A stretch of DNA of 64,000 nucleotides, taken from positions 1-64,000 of the forward strand of contig CAVPVQ010000012.1 of the NCBI GenBank assembly GCA_963709185.1, read 5' to 3'. The notes under the pieces are model-generated. The model worked only from the letters and a program-made list of their open reading frames with translations, made no database searches and had not been told where the DNA came from. Position numbers and translations under genes: made by a program. Numbering within the stretch: position 1 is the first letter of the stretch; each line of letters begins with the position of its first letter. This DNA comes from Roseiarcus sp963709185 (GTDB lineage: Bacteria; Pseudomonadota; Alphaproteobacteria; Rhizobiales; Beijerinckiaceae). This document shows, piece after piece, positions 37,025-46,766 of the stretch.

Positions 37025-38017
37025 TCAAGCGGGCGTTATTGGTATTACCACGCCGGTACCGTGGGCGCGTGTCGCCGTCCCCCTCTGCCAATATCTGCTC
37101 CATCTTTGCGATGGCGGCATATTCAGACAACGCGTCAAGAGGGCTTGGATTTTCTCACTCTCCTTCATTTCGCGATTGTCTTGCCTCCAAGCCAGTTCAT
37201 TGGTATATGCATCGAGATGTTGAGCGCCGATTTGGTGATGGATTCCGTACTGCATCTTCCGAAGCAGAGCGAAATACGATTCCGCCCAATTCGTGTGCGC
37301 GCCGTTTTCGGAATACGCTTTTTCATGCTCCACTCGCATGAGATCAAATTGACGAGCGAGGCTATTCCAAGCCCTTGAGCCGTCGGCTTGGATGATCGCG
37401 TCAGGAGCAAGCGTCTCGCTCACTGCCACGAGGGAATCCGATTCCTTTTTGCCAACGAACGCTTTCGTATTGCCAAAGGGCTCCCTTGCCACAACGACAA
37501 CACGCCTGTTTTCATATTTTTTCTGATAATATCGTTTGCCGAACCTTCCGACTTTGTTTGCAGCCAATCGATATCCGCCGATTGTGCAACCGTCCACCTG
37601 CACAACCCCGTGCAACCCCAAATCCGGGCGTTGCATCGCTTCGCGCATCTTGTGGGCCAACACGAAGCTCGATTTGTACTGTCTTCCCATATAGCGAGAG
37701 AGCTGCAGTCCGCTCACGCCCTTGGCGCCTCCCACGAATAGGCAGGCAGCGAGAATCAAGTCCTTGGCCGAAACCTTTGAGAAGGCGAAAATGGTGCCAG
37801 AGACGATGGAGAAATCTTTCGCACATCGCTTGCAAAGGAACGTCCGACTGGATTTGCGAAAATATACCTCATCATGACTGCATCTTGGGCATATGGGACG
37901 ACCATTCGACGACCGCCAGCGAAGCGCCATAAGAGCCTTGCGGGCGTCTTCGTCGCTCATGCGAGCAACCGAAACAAGCGACAAATCCGCTGAAGCGGTG
38001 CGATCAAAATCGACCAT
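37025..38017 (-). mobile_element. IS1595-family (ISXO2-like) transposase
   Basis: A 330-residue transposase. The N-terminal zinc ribbon is ICPRCSHDEVYF with LCKRCAKDFS. The ISXO2-like DDE core has VVQVDGCTIGG, IIQADGSRAWN and THTNWAES-type third acid segment (AHTNWAESYFALLRK). IS1595 members use D-D-N/E; here the third position is the NWAES motif. The frame is intact. It lies between hipBA and the primase-helicase gene, all on the minus strand. I could not define terminal inverted repeats. Confidence 0.85.
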
Positions 38018-38083
38018 CGCCGACCCCTACCCTGCTTGGCCGACTTTGCTGATCATGCGCGGATGACTTGCGAATGACGGCGG

Positions 38084-40534
38084 CTATTCGATACGATAGC
38101 CGAGCGCCCGATATCCGGCTCTCCGCTTCGTCGCCATTCGCGCCAGCACCGGAACCAGTTCATCGACATAGTCGACGACGAGAACGTCCGCCTTTCCATC
38201 ATGCTGTCGATGCAGCCGGCCCACATATTGAGCCAAAGTACCCTTCCAGGAGATGGGCATCGTCAGGAAGAGCGTATCGAGTCTGGCGTCATCGAAGCCC
38301 TCTCCGATATAGCGATCCGTCGCCAGGATTAGCCGTTCCTGGTCATCGGAGATACGGAGCGCTTCCTCGGAAGCCTTGCGTTCGGTCGCCGACATCCCGC
38401 CTCGCAGCACAACGAGGTTGCGCACGAAGCGCGAAAACCGGTTTTGGAGACTTTCGAGATGGTCTATGCGCTCCGTCAGCACGACCGGCGAGCGTTTGGC
38501 CTCAAGAGCCTTCAGCACGTCGTCGAAAATCAAATCGTTGCGCGCCTCGTCCTGCGCGAGGGCGGTATAAACGGCTGGCATAGCAGGACGGTCCAAAGCA
38601 GCCAGCGAAGTCGGCAACTGAAAACCTGTCGACCGATGCCTGGCGCGATGTGTGATGCCCCGCTCCGCAGCCTGCGTGCGAGCATCAACGCGATGCCGGA
38701 CCGGGCCGCATTGCATGAAGATTATGGGATGGTGTCCATCCTTGCGAGCAACGGTCGCGGAAAGCCCTAAGACAAATCGCGCCTTCGCCCGCCTGGCGAC
38801 CAGTTCAAAGCTGGCCGCTGACAGGTGATGGCACTCGTCAACGATGAGATGGCCATAATTCGCTACCAGATCCGAGACTTCACCATGACGTACAAGGCTC
38901 TGGATCAGTGCGATGTCTATCAGCCCTGTCGGTTTGCGACGCTCGCCGCCGATGATCCCGATGTCCTTCGTGTCGATATTGAGGAACGTTTTGAGACGTT
39001 CAACCCATTGAACCATAAGCTCTCGACGATGAACCAGAACAAGGGTGTTTCGCGCTCTCTTGGCGATGAGCGCGGCGGCCACGACTGTCTTGCCAAAGGC
39101 AGTCGTCGCCGCAAGCACGCCAAAATCGTGCGGCGCGAGCGCATCGAAGGCTTTGATCTGCGGGCCGCGCAGCACGCCCTCGAATCGAAGGCTCGTCGAG
39201 AGTGGCGTGCCCGCCGTCCGCAGATCTTCAACCACAACCCGGGCGCCATGCGTGCGGAACAGCTCGAGGATTTCCTCAAGGCAGCCCCGAGGCAACCCAA
39301 CGTGGCGGGGATGAAGCTCGGCGCAAGAAATGATGCGGGGCTTGCCGAATGTTGGCAGCCGCATGGCCTGCGCGCGATAAAACTCGGGGTTTTGGAAAGC
39401 CGCCAGGCGGATGACGCGCGCCTTCATCGCGGGCGGCAACCCGGTGCGGTCGACGTAAATTTGATCAGTAATGACGACATCCACCTTGTCCGGCAGAGGG
39501 GCTCCAACTGAGTCCGGTTCCCGGCGCCGCGACGGCGACATGCGCCACGGCTCATCCGCATGCTCATCTTCGACGGGCATTCGCACGCCCAGCACCCGGC
39601 CGCGCATCTCCGCATCGACAACGATCTGCGATGCGGCGTCGACGGAAAGCCGTCGCAGGGAGGACAGAAAAGCCCATTGATCTTCGTAAGGCCGAAGTTC
39701 GCTGTCGACGAAGACGCTGTTGCCGTGCTCGCGCGCGCTTCGTTGCAAGGGCAACGCGATCAGATTGCCGAACCCGCCGATCGGCATCGTGTCCTGACTT
39801 GGAAAGAAGCGATCATATGACGCGAAGCCGATCTCGGGGCGGCGCTCCATTGTCTCCGTTACGAGCGCAGCCCCAAGCTGGCGGGCTGTTCGCGCCGAAA
39901 TCGGCTCGGCGAAGAATATCCAAACGTGGCCCCCATTTCCGGAACGGGACCGTTCGAGGGCGGCGGGAATTCCTCTGGCAACGCAGGTGTCGATCATGGC
40001 TGAAGCGTCAGCCGACCAGGTTTCCTCGTCAAAATCGGCCGCCAGAAACCAGCAAGTCTCATCCTGCAGTAACGGATAGACGCCCGCGACGAAGTCGTTG
40101 GCTGAAGGTCGCTGATTGTCGCCGCCGCGAAGATGTCTCTCGATCACCTCGTTCGAAACGGGGACAAACGCCTGATGCGGGCACTCCCCGCACTTAACCT
40201 GCGGCTTGCCGCATACGCCTTTCACCCATTCGTTGGCACAGGCGGGCGCGTAGCCCGCCTTTCCAGCTTTTCGGTTCTCCCAACGGATTGGGAAGACGTC
40301 AGAGCGACCAACAAACAGCCGCCGAAACAATGCAATCTTACCGGACGTCGAAGAGGCAGCGGTTACGGTTACCTGATTGGCGTTCAATGGCGGACTATCG
40401 AAGAACGCAAGCTGAGCAGGGTGGCGCTGTAGTTCGCTAAGCTTGCTTTCAAGCTCTATCCGTTCTGCTTCTAGCGACTTGAGCCGGGCTTGAATGCGCG
40501 CGGCATCTCTTTCTTTCTCGGATTCATCTATCAC
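38084..40534 (-). CDS. AEP primase-helicase of TOTE conflict-system type
   Basis: An 816-residue two-part protein. A short coiled coil (residues 5-40) leads to an archaeo-eukaryotic-primase-like domain (about 65-300): FRRLFVGRSDVFPIRWEN, a four-cysteine knuckle (GVCGKPQVKCGECPHQ), the acidic pair FLAADFDEETW, and RSGNGGHVWIFF. A superfamily 2 helicase follows (about 450-816): ATTAFGKTVVAAALIA (Walker A), VDECHHLSAASFE (DEAH-like box), LGLSATVARKDGHH, LATDRYIGEGFD and QYVGRLHRQHDG. The combination is that of the TOTE conflict system. No separate nuclease is beside it. The likely role is defence or nucleic-acid processing; inference from domain order. Confidence 0.8.
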   Translation of the reverse strand: MIDESEKERDAARIQARLKSLEAERIELESKLSELQRHPAQLAFFDSPPLNANQVTVTAASSTSGKIALFRRLFVGRSDVFPIRWENRKAGKAGYAPACANEWVKGVCGKPQVKCGECPHQAFVPVSNEVIERHLRGGDNQRPSANDFVAGVYPLLQDETCWFLAADFDEETWSADASAMIDTCVARGIPAALERSRSGNGGHVWIFFAEPISARTARQLGAALVTETMERRPEIGFASYDRFFPSQDTMPIGGFGNLIALPLQRSAREHGNSVFVDSELRPYEDQWAFLSSLRRLSVDAASQIVVDAEMRGRVLGVRMPVEDEHADEPWRMSPSRRREPDSVGAPLPDKVDVVITDQIYVDRTGLPPAMKARVIRLAAFQNPEFYRAQAMRLPTFGKPRIISCAELHPRHVGLPRGCLEEILELFRTHGARVVVEDLRTAGTPLSTSLRFEGVLRGPQIKAFDALAPHDFGVLAATTAFGKTVVAAALIAKRARNTLVLVHRRELMVQWVERLKTFLNIDTKDIGIIGGERRKPTGLIDIALIQSLVRHGEVSDLVANYGHLIVDECHHLSAASFELVARRAKARFVLGLSATVARKDGHHPIIFMQCGPVRHRVDARTQAAERGITHRARHRSTGFQLPTSLAALDRPAMPAVYTALAQDEARNDLIFDDVLKALEAKRSPVVLTERIDHLESLQNRFSRFVRNLVVLRGGMSATERKASEEALRISDDQERLILATDRYIGEGFDDARLDTLFLTMPISWKGTLAQYVGRLHRQHDGKADVLVVDYVDELVPVLARMATKRRAGYRALGYRIE

Positions 40535-41187
40535 CGACGCCTACCGTCGCGAGTGCTGCCATGGCCACAGCAGTGGGGCTGCATTATCTCCACTCGAACG
40601 TCCGCTTTCAATGCGCCTCCAAGTTGTGGCTTCGCACGATCTGAAATTCACCTCATTGCTCCATGCGTCTGTAGCCGCGACGCGATCGGGACTGCGCTGA
40701 AAAGCGCAACACACGTTTTCCCAAACTCCCCTGTAGCCCGCAGGTCTTCGCTGAGCAACATGGTCACGGCGCCTCTCCAAAGAGGGCGAAAACACTGGAT
40801 CGAAGTCTTGAAAACCCATTCGTGCAAGATCGTGCTTTTCGGGTCGCGCGGCAGCAATCGGTCACGACAGCGCAGGTTGGCGGTGAAAATAGATGTCCCA
40901 CGCACGAACGAAAGGGAAAAAAAGTAAAATCGCCGTGTGCACTCCGTGCACACAAGCCTCTCTAGTCCGCTGAAAATTATAAAATTTCCGACCAATCCAT
41001 CACAAGCAAAACCCGATCGAAGTTTGCTCCTTCGCTGCCTGCATCGCTACGAAACGCTCAACTCCCCCATTGCTGCGGATAGGAGCCAGTGTTCCCTCAC
41101 CAGCAAAAAACGGGGCCATCGATCCGCGGTATTGAAGCTCGGCGCCGAGGCCGAAGGAGAAACTGCATGCGCTTGTCCTTGCGGTTG
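40535..41187. other. 653-base gap without a recognised gene
   Basis: Short open frames occur on both strands but none has a recognisable domain. It contains the promoter region of the primase-helicase and a perfect 8-bp inverted repeat GTGTGCAC-TCC-GTGCACAC (40935-40953). It separates the mobile/defence patch from the CoA-linked catabolic operon, whose last gene ends at 41188. Confidence 0.4.
40935..40953. repeat. Perfect inverted repeat GTGTGCAC-N3-GTGCACAC
   Basis: Eight-base arms separated by TCC. There is no adjacent T-run on either strand, so it is a candidate protein-binding site rather than a terminator. Confidence 0.4.
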
Positions 41188-42801
41188 TCAGGCGACCGTG
41201 GCAACCGACTGACGCGGTCGCGTCGACTTGACGCCCTTCACCAGATCAGCGCCTTTTTCGCCGATCATCATGGTTGGCCCATTGGTGTTGCCGCTTATCA
41301 GGATGGGCATAATGGAGGAGTCGATCACTCGTAATTTTTCGACGCCTCGCACCCGCAACTCTAGATCGACGACAGCCGTCTCGTCGGCGCCCATCTTGCA
41401 AGTACCCACCGGATGGTAGTCGCAGCAGGCATATTGCCGGATATAGCCCATGATCTCGTCGTCCGTCTTGGCCCCGGAGCCGGGCAATCGCTCGGCCTTG
41501 ATGAACTTGGCGATCTCGCTCTGCGCCAGCACGTCGCGGATGATTCGAACCGACTTCAGCGCCATATCACGGTCGGATGAGTCGGCCAGATAGTTGGGAT
41601 CAACTAGCGGCTCAGCCGCGGGGTCAGCTGACCTCAACTTCACTGAGCCGACGCTCTTCGGCCTGAGGAAGGTCGAGTTGACCGTAAAGCCATGCCCGTC
41701 AAGCCGCGTCTGGCCGCCTCGAACAACCATCGCGGGCGCGATATGGATCTGCAAGTCCGGCCGGCTCGCGCCTTCGGTCTGGAAAAAACCGCCGCCTTCC
41801 ACGATCACCGAGGCCGCGGGGCCGTTGTGATAGAGGAGCCATCGCACGCCATGGAGAAGCGCCTTGGGATAGCGATCCTGCCCGTCGTAGCTGATCGGAT
41901 CCTTCAGGGTGAGATGCACATTTGTGCAAAGGTGGTCCTGCAGGTTTCTGCCGACGCCTTTGAGATCGGCGACCGGAATAATTCCGAGCGCCTTCAACTC
42001 GTCGGCTGGTCCGATGCCCGAAAGCATCAGCAGCCGCGGCGAATTTATCGCGCCCGCCGAAACGATCACCTCACGTTGGGCGCGCAGTATTTTTCGCGCA
42101 CGGCCGTCGGCGATCTCGACGCCGACGGCCTTTCCATTCTCAACGACGATCCTGGTGACTCGCGCATGTGTCCTAACCTCCAGGTTCGAACGCTTTCTGA
42201 CTGGATGGAGATAGGATACAGCCGCCGAACGTCGGCGTCCGTCGCGACAGGTCACCTGATAGAATCCCGCCCCGTACACCGACTCACCATTGAAGTCGGG
42301 ATTGAAAGGCAGGCCATATTGCTGCACGGCCCTAACGAAGGCGCGCGTCAACGGGTGCGGGCTGACCTGATCGGACACCCAGAGCGGTCCCCCCTGCCCG
42401 TGGTAACGATTGACCAGGCGGTCGTTGTCCTCTGATTTCCGGAAATACGGCAATATGTCTTCATAGGCCCAACCGTCGTTCCCCAGCGCCGCCCAATTCT
42501 CGTAGTCCTCTTTCTGACATCGTATGTAGATCATGGCGTTGATCGAGCTCGAGCCGCCGAGCGTCTTGCCTTGCGGGTACCAGATCGATCGGTTGTCGAG
42601 GTTCTCTTGCGGCACGGTGTGAAAACGCCAATTGACGCCCGGCCCGAACAGCTTTCCGATCCCGCCGGGGATGTGGATCATCGGGTTCCAGTCGCGGCTG
42701 CCAGCTTCTAGCAACAGCACCTTGACATCTGAACTTTCGGACAAGCGGTTGGCGAGCACGCAGCCGGCCGAACCTGCGCCGACGATGATGTAGTCCCACA
42801 T
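41188..42801 (-). CDS. GMC-family FAD oxidoreductase (choline dehydrogenase-like), paralogue 1
   Basis: A 537-residue flavoprotein. I start it at MWDYIIVGAGSAG (42801) behind a GGAG ribosome site. It shows the FAD motif GAGSAGCVLANRLSE, LLLEAGSRD, the GMC signature QGKTLGGSSSINAMIYIR, AGAINSPRLLMLSGIG, and the active-site CDYHPVGTCKMG with the C-terminal NTNGPTMMIGEKGAD. GMC enzymes oxidise alcohols to aldehydes. It is the last gene of the long leftward operon and is similar in plan to the GMC gene at 43674, suggesting two successive or alternative alcohol oxidations. Confidence 0.92.
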   Translation of the reverse strand: MWDYIIVGAGSAGCVLANRLSESSDVKVLLLEAGSRDWNPMIHIPGGIGKLFGPGVNWRFHTVPQENLDNRSIWYPQGKTLGGSSSINAMIYIRCQKEDYENWAALGNDGWAYEDILPYFRKSEDNDRLVNRYHGQGGPLWVSDQVSPHPLTRAFVRAVQQYGLPFNPDFNGESVYGAGFYQVTCRDGRRRSAAVSYLHPVRKRSNLEVRTHARVTRIVVENGKAVGVEIADGRARKILRAQREVIVSAGAINSPRLLMLSGIGPADELKALGIIPVADLKGVGRNLQDHLCTNVHLTLKDPISYDGQDRYPKALLHGVRWLLYHNGPAASVIVEGGGFFQTEGASRPDLQIHIAPAMVVRGGQTRLDGHGFTVNSTFLRPKSVGSVKLRSADPAAEPLVDPNYLADSSDRDMALKSVRIIRDVLAQSEIAKFIKAERLPGSGAKTDDEIMGYIRQYACCDYHPVGTCKMGADETAVVDLELRVRGVEKLRVIDSSIMPILISGNTNGPTMMIGEKGADLVKGVKSTRPRQSVATVA

Positions 42802-42867
42802 AGTTCGTCTCCGCAGCACGCCCGAAGGCGTGATTCCCCCAAACTCATCGCGCGGCCAGCGAGAGGC

Positions 42868-43677
42868 CTATCTGCCCTTGAACGCCGGAGACCGTTTTTC
42901 AGCAAACGCGCGCAGACCTTCCGTTCGATCTTCCGTCGCAAACGCCTCCATCGTGAGTTGGCGCTCGTGCCGCAGCCCCTCATCAAGAGTTGTCTCAAAC
43001 GCAGCCAGCACTGCCCTCTTGGCGAATGGGGTGATGGCGACCGATTTCGCCGCGATGGACCCCGCGATCTCCGCGACGCGGGGGAGAAGCCGTTCAGATG
43101 AAACCACCTCGCTTACAAGGCCTTTGCGTTCGGCGAGCGCCGCGTCGACCATCTCGCCGGTCAGCACCATCTGCATGGCGAAGGATTTTCCCACGATGCG
43201 CGGCAGTCGCTGCGTCCCGCCATCGCCTGGGAACGAACCGATCGTGATTTCGGGCGTCGCGAACCTCGCCCCTTCGGCGGCGATCACGATGTCGCAGAGC
43301 AGCGCGAGTTCCAATCCGCCCCCAAGCGCATAGCCGTTCACCGCGGCGATAATGGGCTTGGAGAAGTTCTCGATGGCGCGCCAGCATTCGAGCCGCTCAG
43401 GGTCCGCATAGGAGGCGACTCCGCGCTCCAGCATGTCGGATATGTCGGCTCCGGCAGAGAAAGCGCGTCCTGCGCCCGTGAGCACGACACAGCCAATGCC
43501 GCCGTCAGCTTCCGCGGCGGCTAGGTGATCGCGCAACACGTCCAGCAACGCCTTGGAAAGAGCGTTGAGCTTCTGCGGCCGGTTCAGCGTCAGGAGCAGC
43601 ACACCCGCCGCGGGCCTGTCAGCGAGCACCAACTGCTCACGATCGCGCAATTCTGTAGTTTCGGTCATTGCCATCAC
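42868..43677 (-). CDS. Enoyl-CoA hydratase/isomerase family protein
   Basis: A 269-residue crotonase-fold protein. Typical segments are GRAFSAGADISDML (oxyanion-hole region), AVNGYALGGGLELALLCDIV and ATPEITIGSFPGDGGTQRLP with the general-base Glu region. It should hydrate or isomerise an acyl-CoA. It overlaps the upstream GMC gene by 4 bases. With the MaoC protein and the class III CoA-transferase of the same operon, it indicates that the substrate is processed as a CoA thioester. Confidence 0.9.
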   Translation of the reverse strand: MMAMTETTELRDREQLVLADRPAAGVLLLTLNRPQKLNALSKALLDVLRDHLAAAEADGGIGCVVLTGAGRAFSAGADISDMLERGVASYADPERLECWRAIENFSKPIIAAVNGYALGGGLELALLCDIVIAAEGARFATPEITIGSFPGDGGTQRLPRIVGKSFAMQMVLTGEMVDAALAERKGLVSEVVSSERLLPRVAEIAGSIAAKSVAITPFAKRAVLAAFETTLDEGLRHERQLTMEAFATEDRTEGLRAFAEKRSPAFKGR

Positions 43678-45296
43678 CCCGCCGCGGCGACTGGGGACAA
43701 CCGATTGCCGCGCAAAAAGTCCGCCGCGCGCTCGCCGATCATGATGCTTGGGGCATTGGTGTTGCCGGAGACGAGGCGCGGCATGATCGACGCGTCAGCG
43801 ACACGCAAACCTTCAACGCCGCGAACCCGCAATTGCGGATCGACGACCGCCATTTCGTCTTCGCCCATCTTGCAAGTTCCGACCGGATGGTAACCCGAGC
43901 GACTTTCCCGGCGGACATAGTCCTCGTGGGCGGCGCGTGTGCGAACTTCCGGACCTGGCATGATTTCGTTGGCGATGTATTTGGCGATCGAGGGCTGCGC
44001 CATGATCTCCTGGCCGATTTGCACCGACTCGACCGTCCGGTCCAGGTCGAATTGCTCGGCGAGAAAATTGGGGTCGATCTTCGGCTGCTGGCGCGGATCC
44101 GCGCTCGCCAGCGAGACTGCGCCGCGCGAGCGCGGATGAAGCAGGTAGGCGTTGAGCGTGCATCCATTTCCGGTCGACGTATTGTCGGTCACCGCCTCGA
44201 TGCCCGTGCCCGCCAGAAAATGAAACTGCAGGTCGGGCGAACCGCGCTTTTCTGCGGTATTCCAAAACGCTCCGCCTTCGACCACAGTGGCGCTCACCGG
44301 TCCGTTCCGGAACAGGGCGTATTGGAGACCCACCCAGATCTGCCGATGCAGCTTCTTGTAGAAATCGTAGCTCCTCGCATTCTTCACGTTGTACATCATA
44401 AAGATGTCCAGATGGTCGTGAAGGTTCTTCCCGACCCCTGGGAGGTCAACGACAGGCTTGATCTCGTGACTCGCAAGATCGCGGGCAGGGCCGATGCCCG
44501 ACAGCAGGAGCAGCTTGGGCGAGTTGATCGCCCCTGCCGTAAGGACGATTTCGCGCTCGGCGAGCGCCGTGGAGCTTTGTTTCCCGACCACGCATTCGAC
44601 GGCAACGGCTCGGCCCTTTTCGAGCACGACGCGGCGCACGAGAACGCCGGTGCGAATGGTCAGATTGCGTCGCTTACGAGCGCCGCTTAGGTAGGCGACG
44701 GCGGCGCTGCAACGTCGGCCGTTGCGATTCGTCACCTGATAGAGCCCCGCGCCCGCCTGATCCCTACCGTTGAAATCGGCGTTGTAGGGCATGCCGTAGT
44801 CCTGGCACGCCTGAACGAAGGCCTTGGACAAGGGATGGGTGTGACGCTGATCCGAAACGCCGAGCGGACCCTCGGCGCCGTGAAGTTCGCCGGAGAGGCG
44901 CTCATTCCCTTCTGAGCGCTTGAAGTAGGGGAGAACTTCTCGGTATGACCACCCCGGGCAGCCCATCCTCTCCCATCCATCGTAGTCTTCCGCGGTTCCG
45001 CGAATATACACCTGGGCGTTGATCGAACTGCCGCCGCCGAGGACGCGGGCCTGCGTCAAGGCTGGCGTGATGCCGTCCTGATTCGCTTGCGGCGCGAGTT
45101 CGAATCCCCAGGTGAGCGAGCCCTTGGTCGTCTTGTAGTAGCAGACGGGCAAATGGATATAGGGGTTCCAGTCGCTCGATCCCGCTTCCAGCAACAGAAC
45201 ACGACAGGTCGGCTCTTCCGAGAGCCGCGAGGCGAGTGCGCATCCGGACGATCCGCCGCCAACGACGATGTAATCGTAAATGTCATTTCGCCGCAT
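43674..45296 (-). CDS. GMC-family FAD oxidoreductase, paralogue 2
   Basis: A 540-residue flavoprotein with VVGGGSSGCALASRLSEEPT, LLLEAGSSDWNPYIHLP, the GMC signature ARVLGGGSSINAQVYIRG, TAGAINSPKLLLLSGIG and GYHPVGTCKMGEDEMAVVDP, ending SGNTNAPSIMIGERAAD. It lies directly after the MaoC gene (1 base gap) and overlaps the enoyl-CoA hydratase gene. It is clearly a paralogue of the enzyme at 41188, but with enough divergence that the two probably act on different hydroxyl groups or different intermediates. Confidence 0.92.
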   Translation of the reverse strand: MRRNDIYDYIVVGGGSSGCALASRLSEEPTCRVLLLEAGSSDWNPYIHLPVCYYKTTKGSLTWGFELAPQANQDGITPALTQARVLGGGSSINAQVYIRGTAEDYDGWERMGCPGWSYREVLPYFKRSEGNERLSGELHGAEGPLGVSDQRHTHPLSKAFVQACQDYGMPYNADFNGRDQAGAGLYQVTNRNGRRCSAAVAYLSGARKRRNLTIRTGVLVRRVVLEKGRAVAVECVVGKQSSTALAEREIVLTAGAINSPKLLLLSGIGPARDLASHEIKPVVDLPGVGKNLHDHLDIFMMYNVKNARSYDFYKKLHRQIWVGLQYALFRNGPVSATVVEGGAFWNTAEKRGSPDLQFHFLAGTGIEAVTDNTSTGNGCTLNAYLLHPRSRGAVSLASADPRQQPKIDPNFLAEQFDLDRTVESVQIGQEIMAQPSIAKYIANEIMPGPEVRTRAAHEDYVRRESRSGYHPVGTCKMGEDEMAVVDPQLRVRGVEGLRVADASIMPRLVSGNTNAPSIMIGERAADFLRGNRLSPVAAAG

Positions 45297-45297
45297 C

Positions 45298-45738
45298 TCA
45301 GGCGACCCACTTCAGGATGTGCTCGCCGACGCAGACCGTGTCGCCTGCCTGATTGGTAATCGTAATATCGGAGCGCGCGCGCCTTGTAGCCGCATCGACG
45401 TCGCGCACTTGGTAGTGAAGGCTCAGTCGATCGCCGATATAGACGGGCTTAATGAAACGGATGTGGTCGTAGCCGAGCGAGACTGGTGTTTCGGTTGCCC
45501 GCACGTTTGGAATGCGCTCGACGATTTCGGTAGAGCAGGCCGACATGTAGGCGATCAGCAAGGCGCCGTGCGCGATGCGCCCCTGATAGACGGAGCCCGA
45601 CATTGTGCCCTCCTCCGTATGATTAGGGGAATGATCGCCGCTGATGTCCGCAAACCTGTTGACCGCGCTCTCGGTCACGTCTCGTTCCAGCGTCACCTCG
45701 TCGCCCGGCTTGAGGTAGAATTCTTGCGCGAGATTCAT
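45298..45738 (-). CDS. MaoC-type hot-dog dehydratase
   Basis: A 146-residue single hot-dog domain. The hydratase-2 motif is visible as FADISGDHSPNHTEEG, followed by GRIAHGALLIAYMS, and a C-terminal strand region RSDITITNQAGDTV. The family reversibly hydrates trans-enoyl-CoA to (R)-3-hydroxyacyl-CoA. It overlaps the DapA-like gene by 4 bases. Presence of both an MaoC-type and a crotonase-type hydratase suggests opposite stereochemistry or two hydration steps. Confidence 0.88.
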   Translation of the reverse strand: MNLAQEFYLKPGDEVTLERDVTESAVNRFADISGDHSPNHTEEGTMSGSVYQGRIAHGALLIAYMSACSTEIVERIPNVRATETPVSLGYDHIRFIKPVYIGDRLSLHYQVRDVDAATRRARSDITITNQAGDTVCVGEHILKWVA

Positions 45739-46697
45739 GCCGCATATCCATAGACGCTGTTCGGTGTGATTCCGGCCTGGGCAAGCAGCCCCTTGATCTT
45801 CTCAATTTCGGCGCTGGCGGGCTTCATCAGCGGCGGGCGCACCACCGCCCGCTCGAACTTGCCGAGCAGCACGAGGGTCTCCTTCATACGATTATGCATG
45901 TCGAGCAGCGGCGGATCGTACAACGCGCGCACCATCGGGTAGATCCGATCGTTGACGGCCTGCGCTTTCTTGAGGTCCCCGGCCTGCACCGCGCGGAATA
46001 ACGCCACCTGAAGATCGGGAATGACGCTGCCCGCGCCCGAGAGCAGGCCGTCGCATCCAAGAGCAAGCGAACCCAGCAACCAGGCGCTATGGGTGGTGAG
46101 CGTGCGAACCGGTCTGTCGAGACCCTTCAGCTCGCGGATTTGGCGCTCGTGCTGATTGCCATCGCCAATCTGATCCTTGACGGCGCGAATCGTTGGAAAG
46201 CGGCGGCAGAGATCAAGAAGTGTCGTCACGGGATAGGACAGGTTCGACGCCAGTGGATATTGAAACAGGATAATCGGAAGGTCCGAAGCGTTGGTGATGT
46301 GCTTGAGATGTTCAATCGCCATCTCAGGGCGCAGATGGCCGCCGAGGCTCATGAAATCGGGCGGGAAGACCAGGAGGCCCTGAGCGCCCTCTTCGTGCGC
46401 GCGCGCGGCCATCCGGCCCGCCTCCAGGCTCGAATTCGTGTAGATACCGACGATGGTCGCGACGCGGTGCTTTTCCAATTCTTCGAGCGTCACCGCGATG
46501 GCGCGGTATTGTTCGTCAATCGTCAGGGTGTGGACTTCGGCGGCATGGCCGTTGATGGCGATGCCGGCGACCCCATCAACGCCTGCAATGTCATTCAGGT
46601 GCCGGCGGTACGCGCGCTCGTCGACAGCGAAATCTTCGTCGAAGGGCATCAGAGAAGCCGGAATCACGCCCTTGGGTTCAAAAGCAGCTTTAGCCAT
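45735..46697 (-). CDS. DapA/DHDPS-family lyase or hydratase-aldolase
   Basis: A 320-residue TIM-barrel protein of the class I aldolase DapA superfamily. It has GVIPASLMPFDEDFAVDERA, GIAINGHAAEVHTLT, the tyrosine motif ILFQYPLASN, the Schiff-base Lys in IRAVKDQIGDGN and LGCDGLLSGAGSVIPD. These enzymes cleave or dehydrate 2-keto acids through a Lys-pyruvate imine. It probably splits or dehydrates a keto-acid intermediate of this operon. The exact reaction cannot be deduced; true dihydrodipicolinate synthase is unlikely in this context. Confidence 0.85.
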   Translation of the reverse strand: MAKAAFEPKGVIPASLMPFDEDFAVDERAYRRHLNDIAGVDGVAGIAINGHAAEVHTLTIDEQYRAIAVTLEELEKHRVATIVGIYTNSSLEAGRMAARAHEEGAQGLLVFPPDFMSLGGHLRPEMAIEHLKHITNASDLPIILFQYPLASNLSYPVTTLLDLCRRFPTIRAVKDQIGDGNQHERQIRELKGLDRPVRTLTTHSAWLLGSLALGCDGLLSGAGSVIPDLQVALFRAVQAGDLKKAQAVNDRIYPMVRALYDPPLLDMHNRMKETLVLLGKFERAVVRPPLMKPASAEIEKIKGLLAQAGITPNSVYGYAA

Positions 46698-46766
46698 CGT
46701 GTCTCCTTGCGTAGGTGAATTCCGGCCGCGTGATCGATCATCGCGGCCGGAGTTGGCGCTCGACGA

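Noticed and set aside
45735..46697. Dihydrodipicolinate synthase for lysine synthesis
   Set aside because: It lies inside a catabolic operon and has a diverged tyrosine motif (QYPLA); a catabolic lyase or hydratase is more likely.
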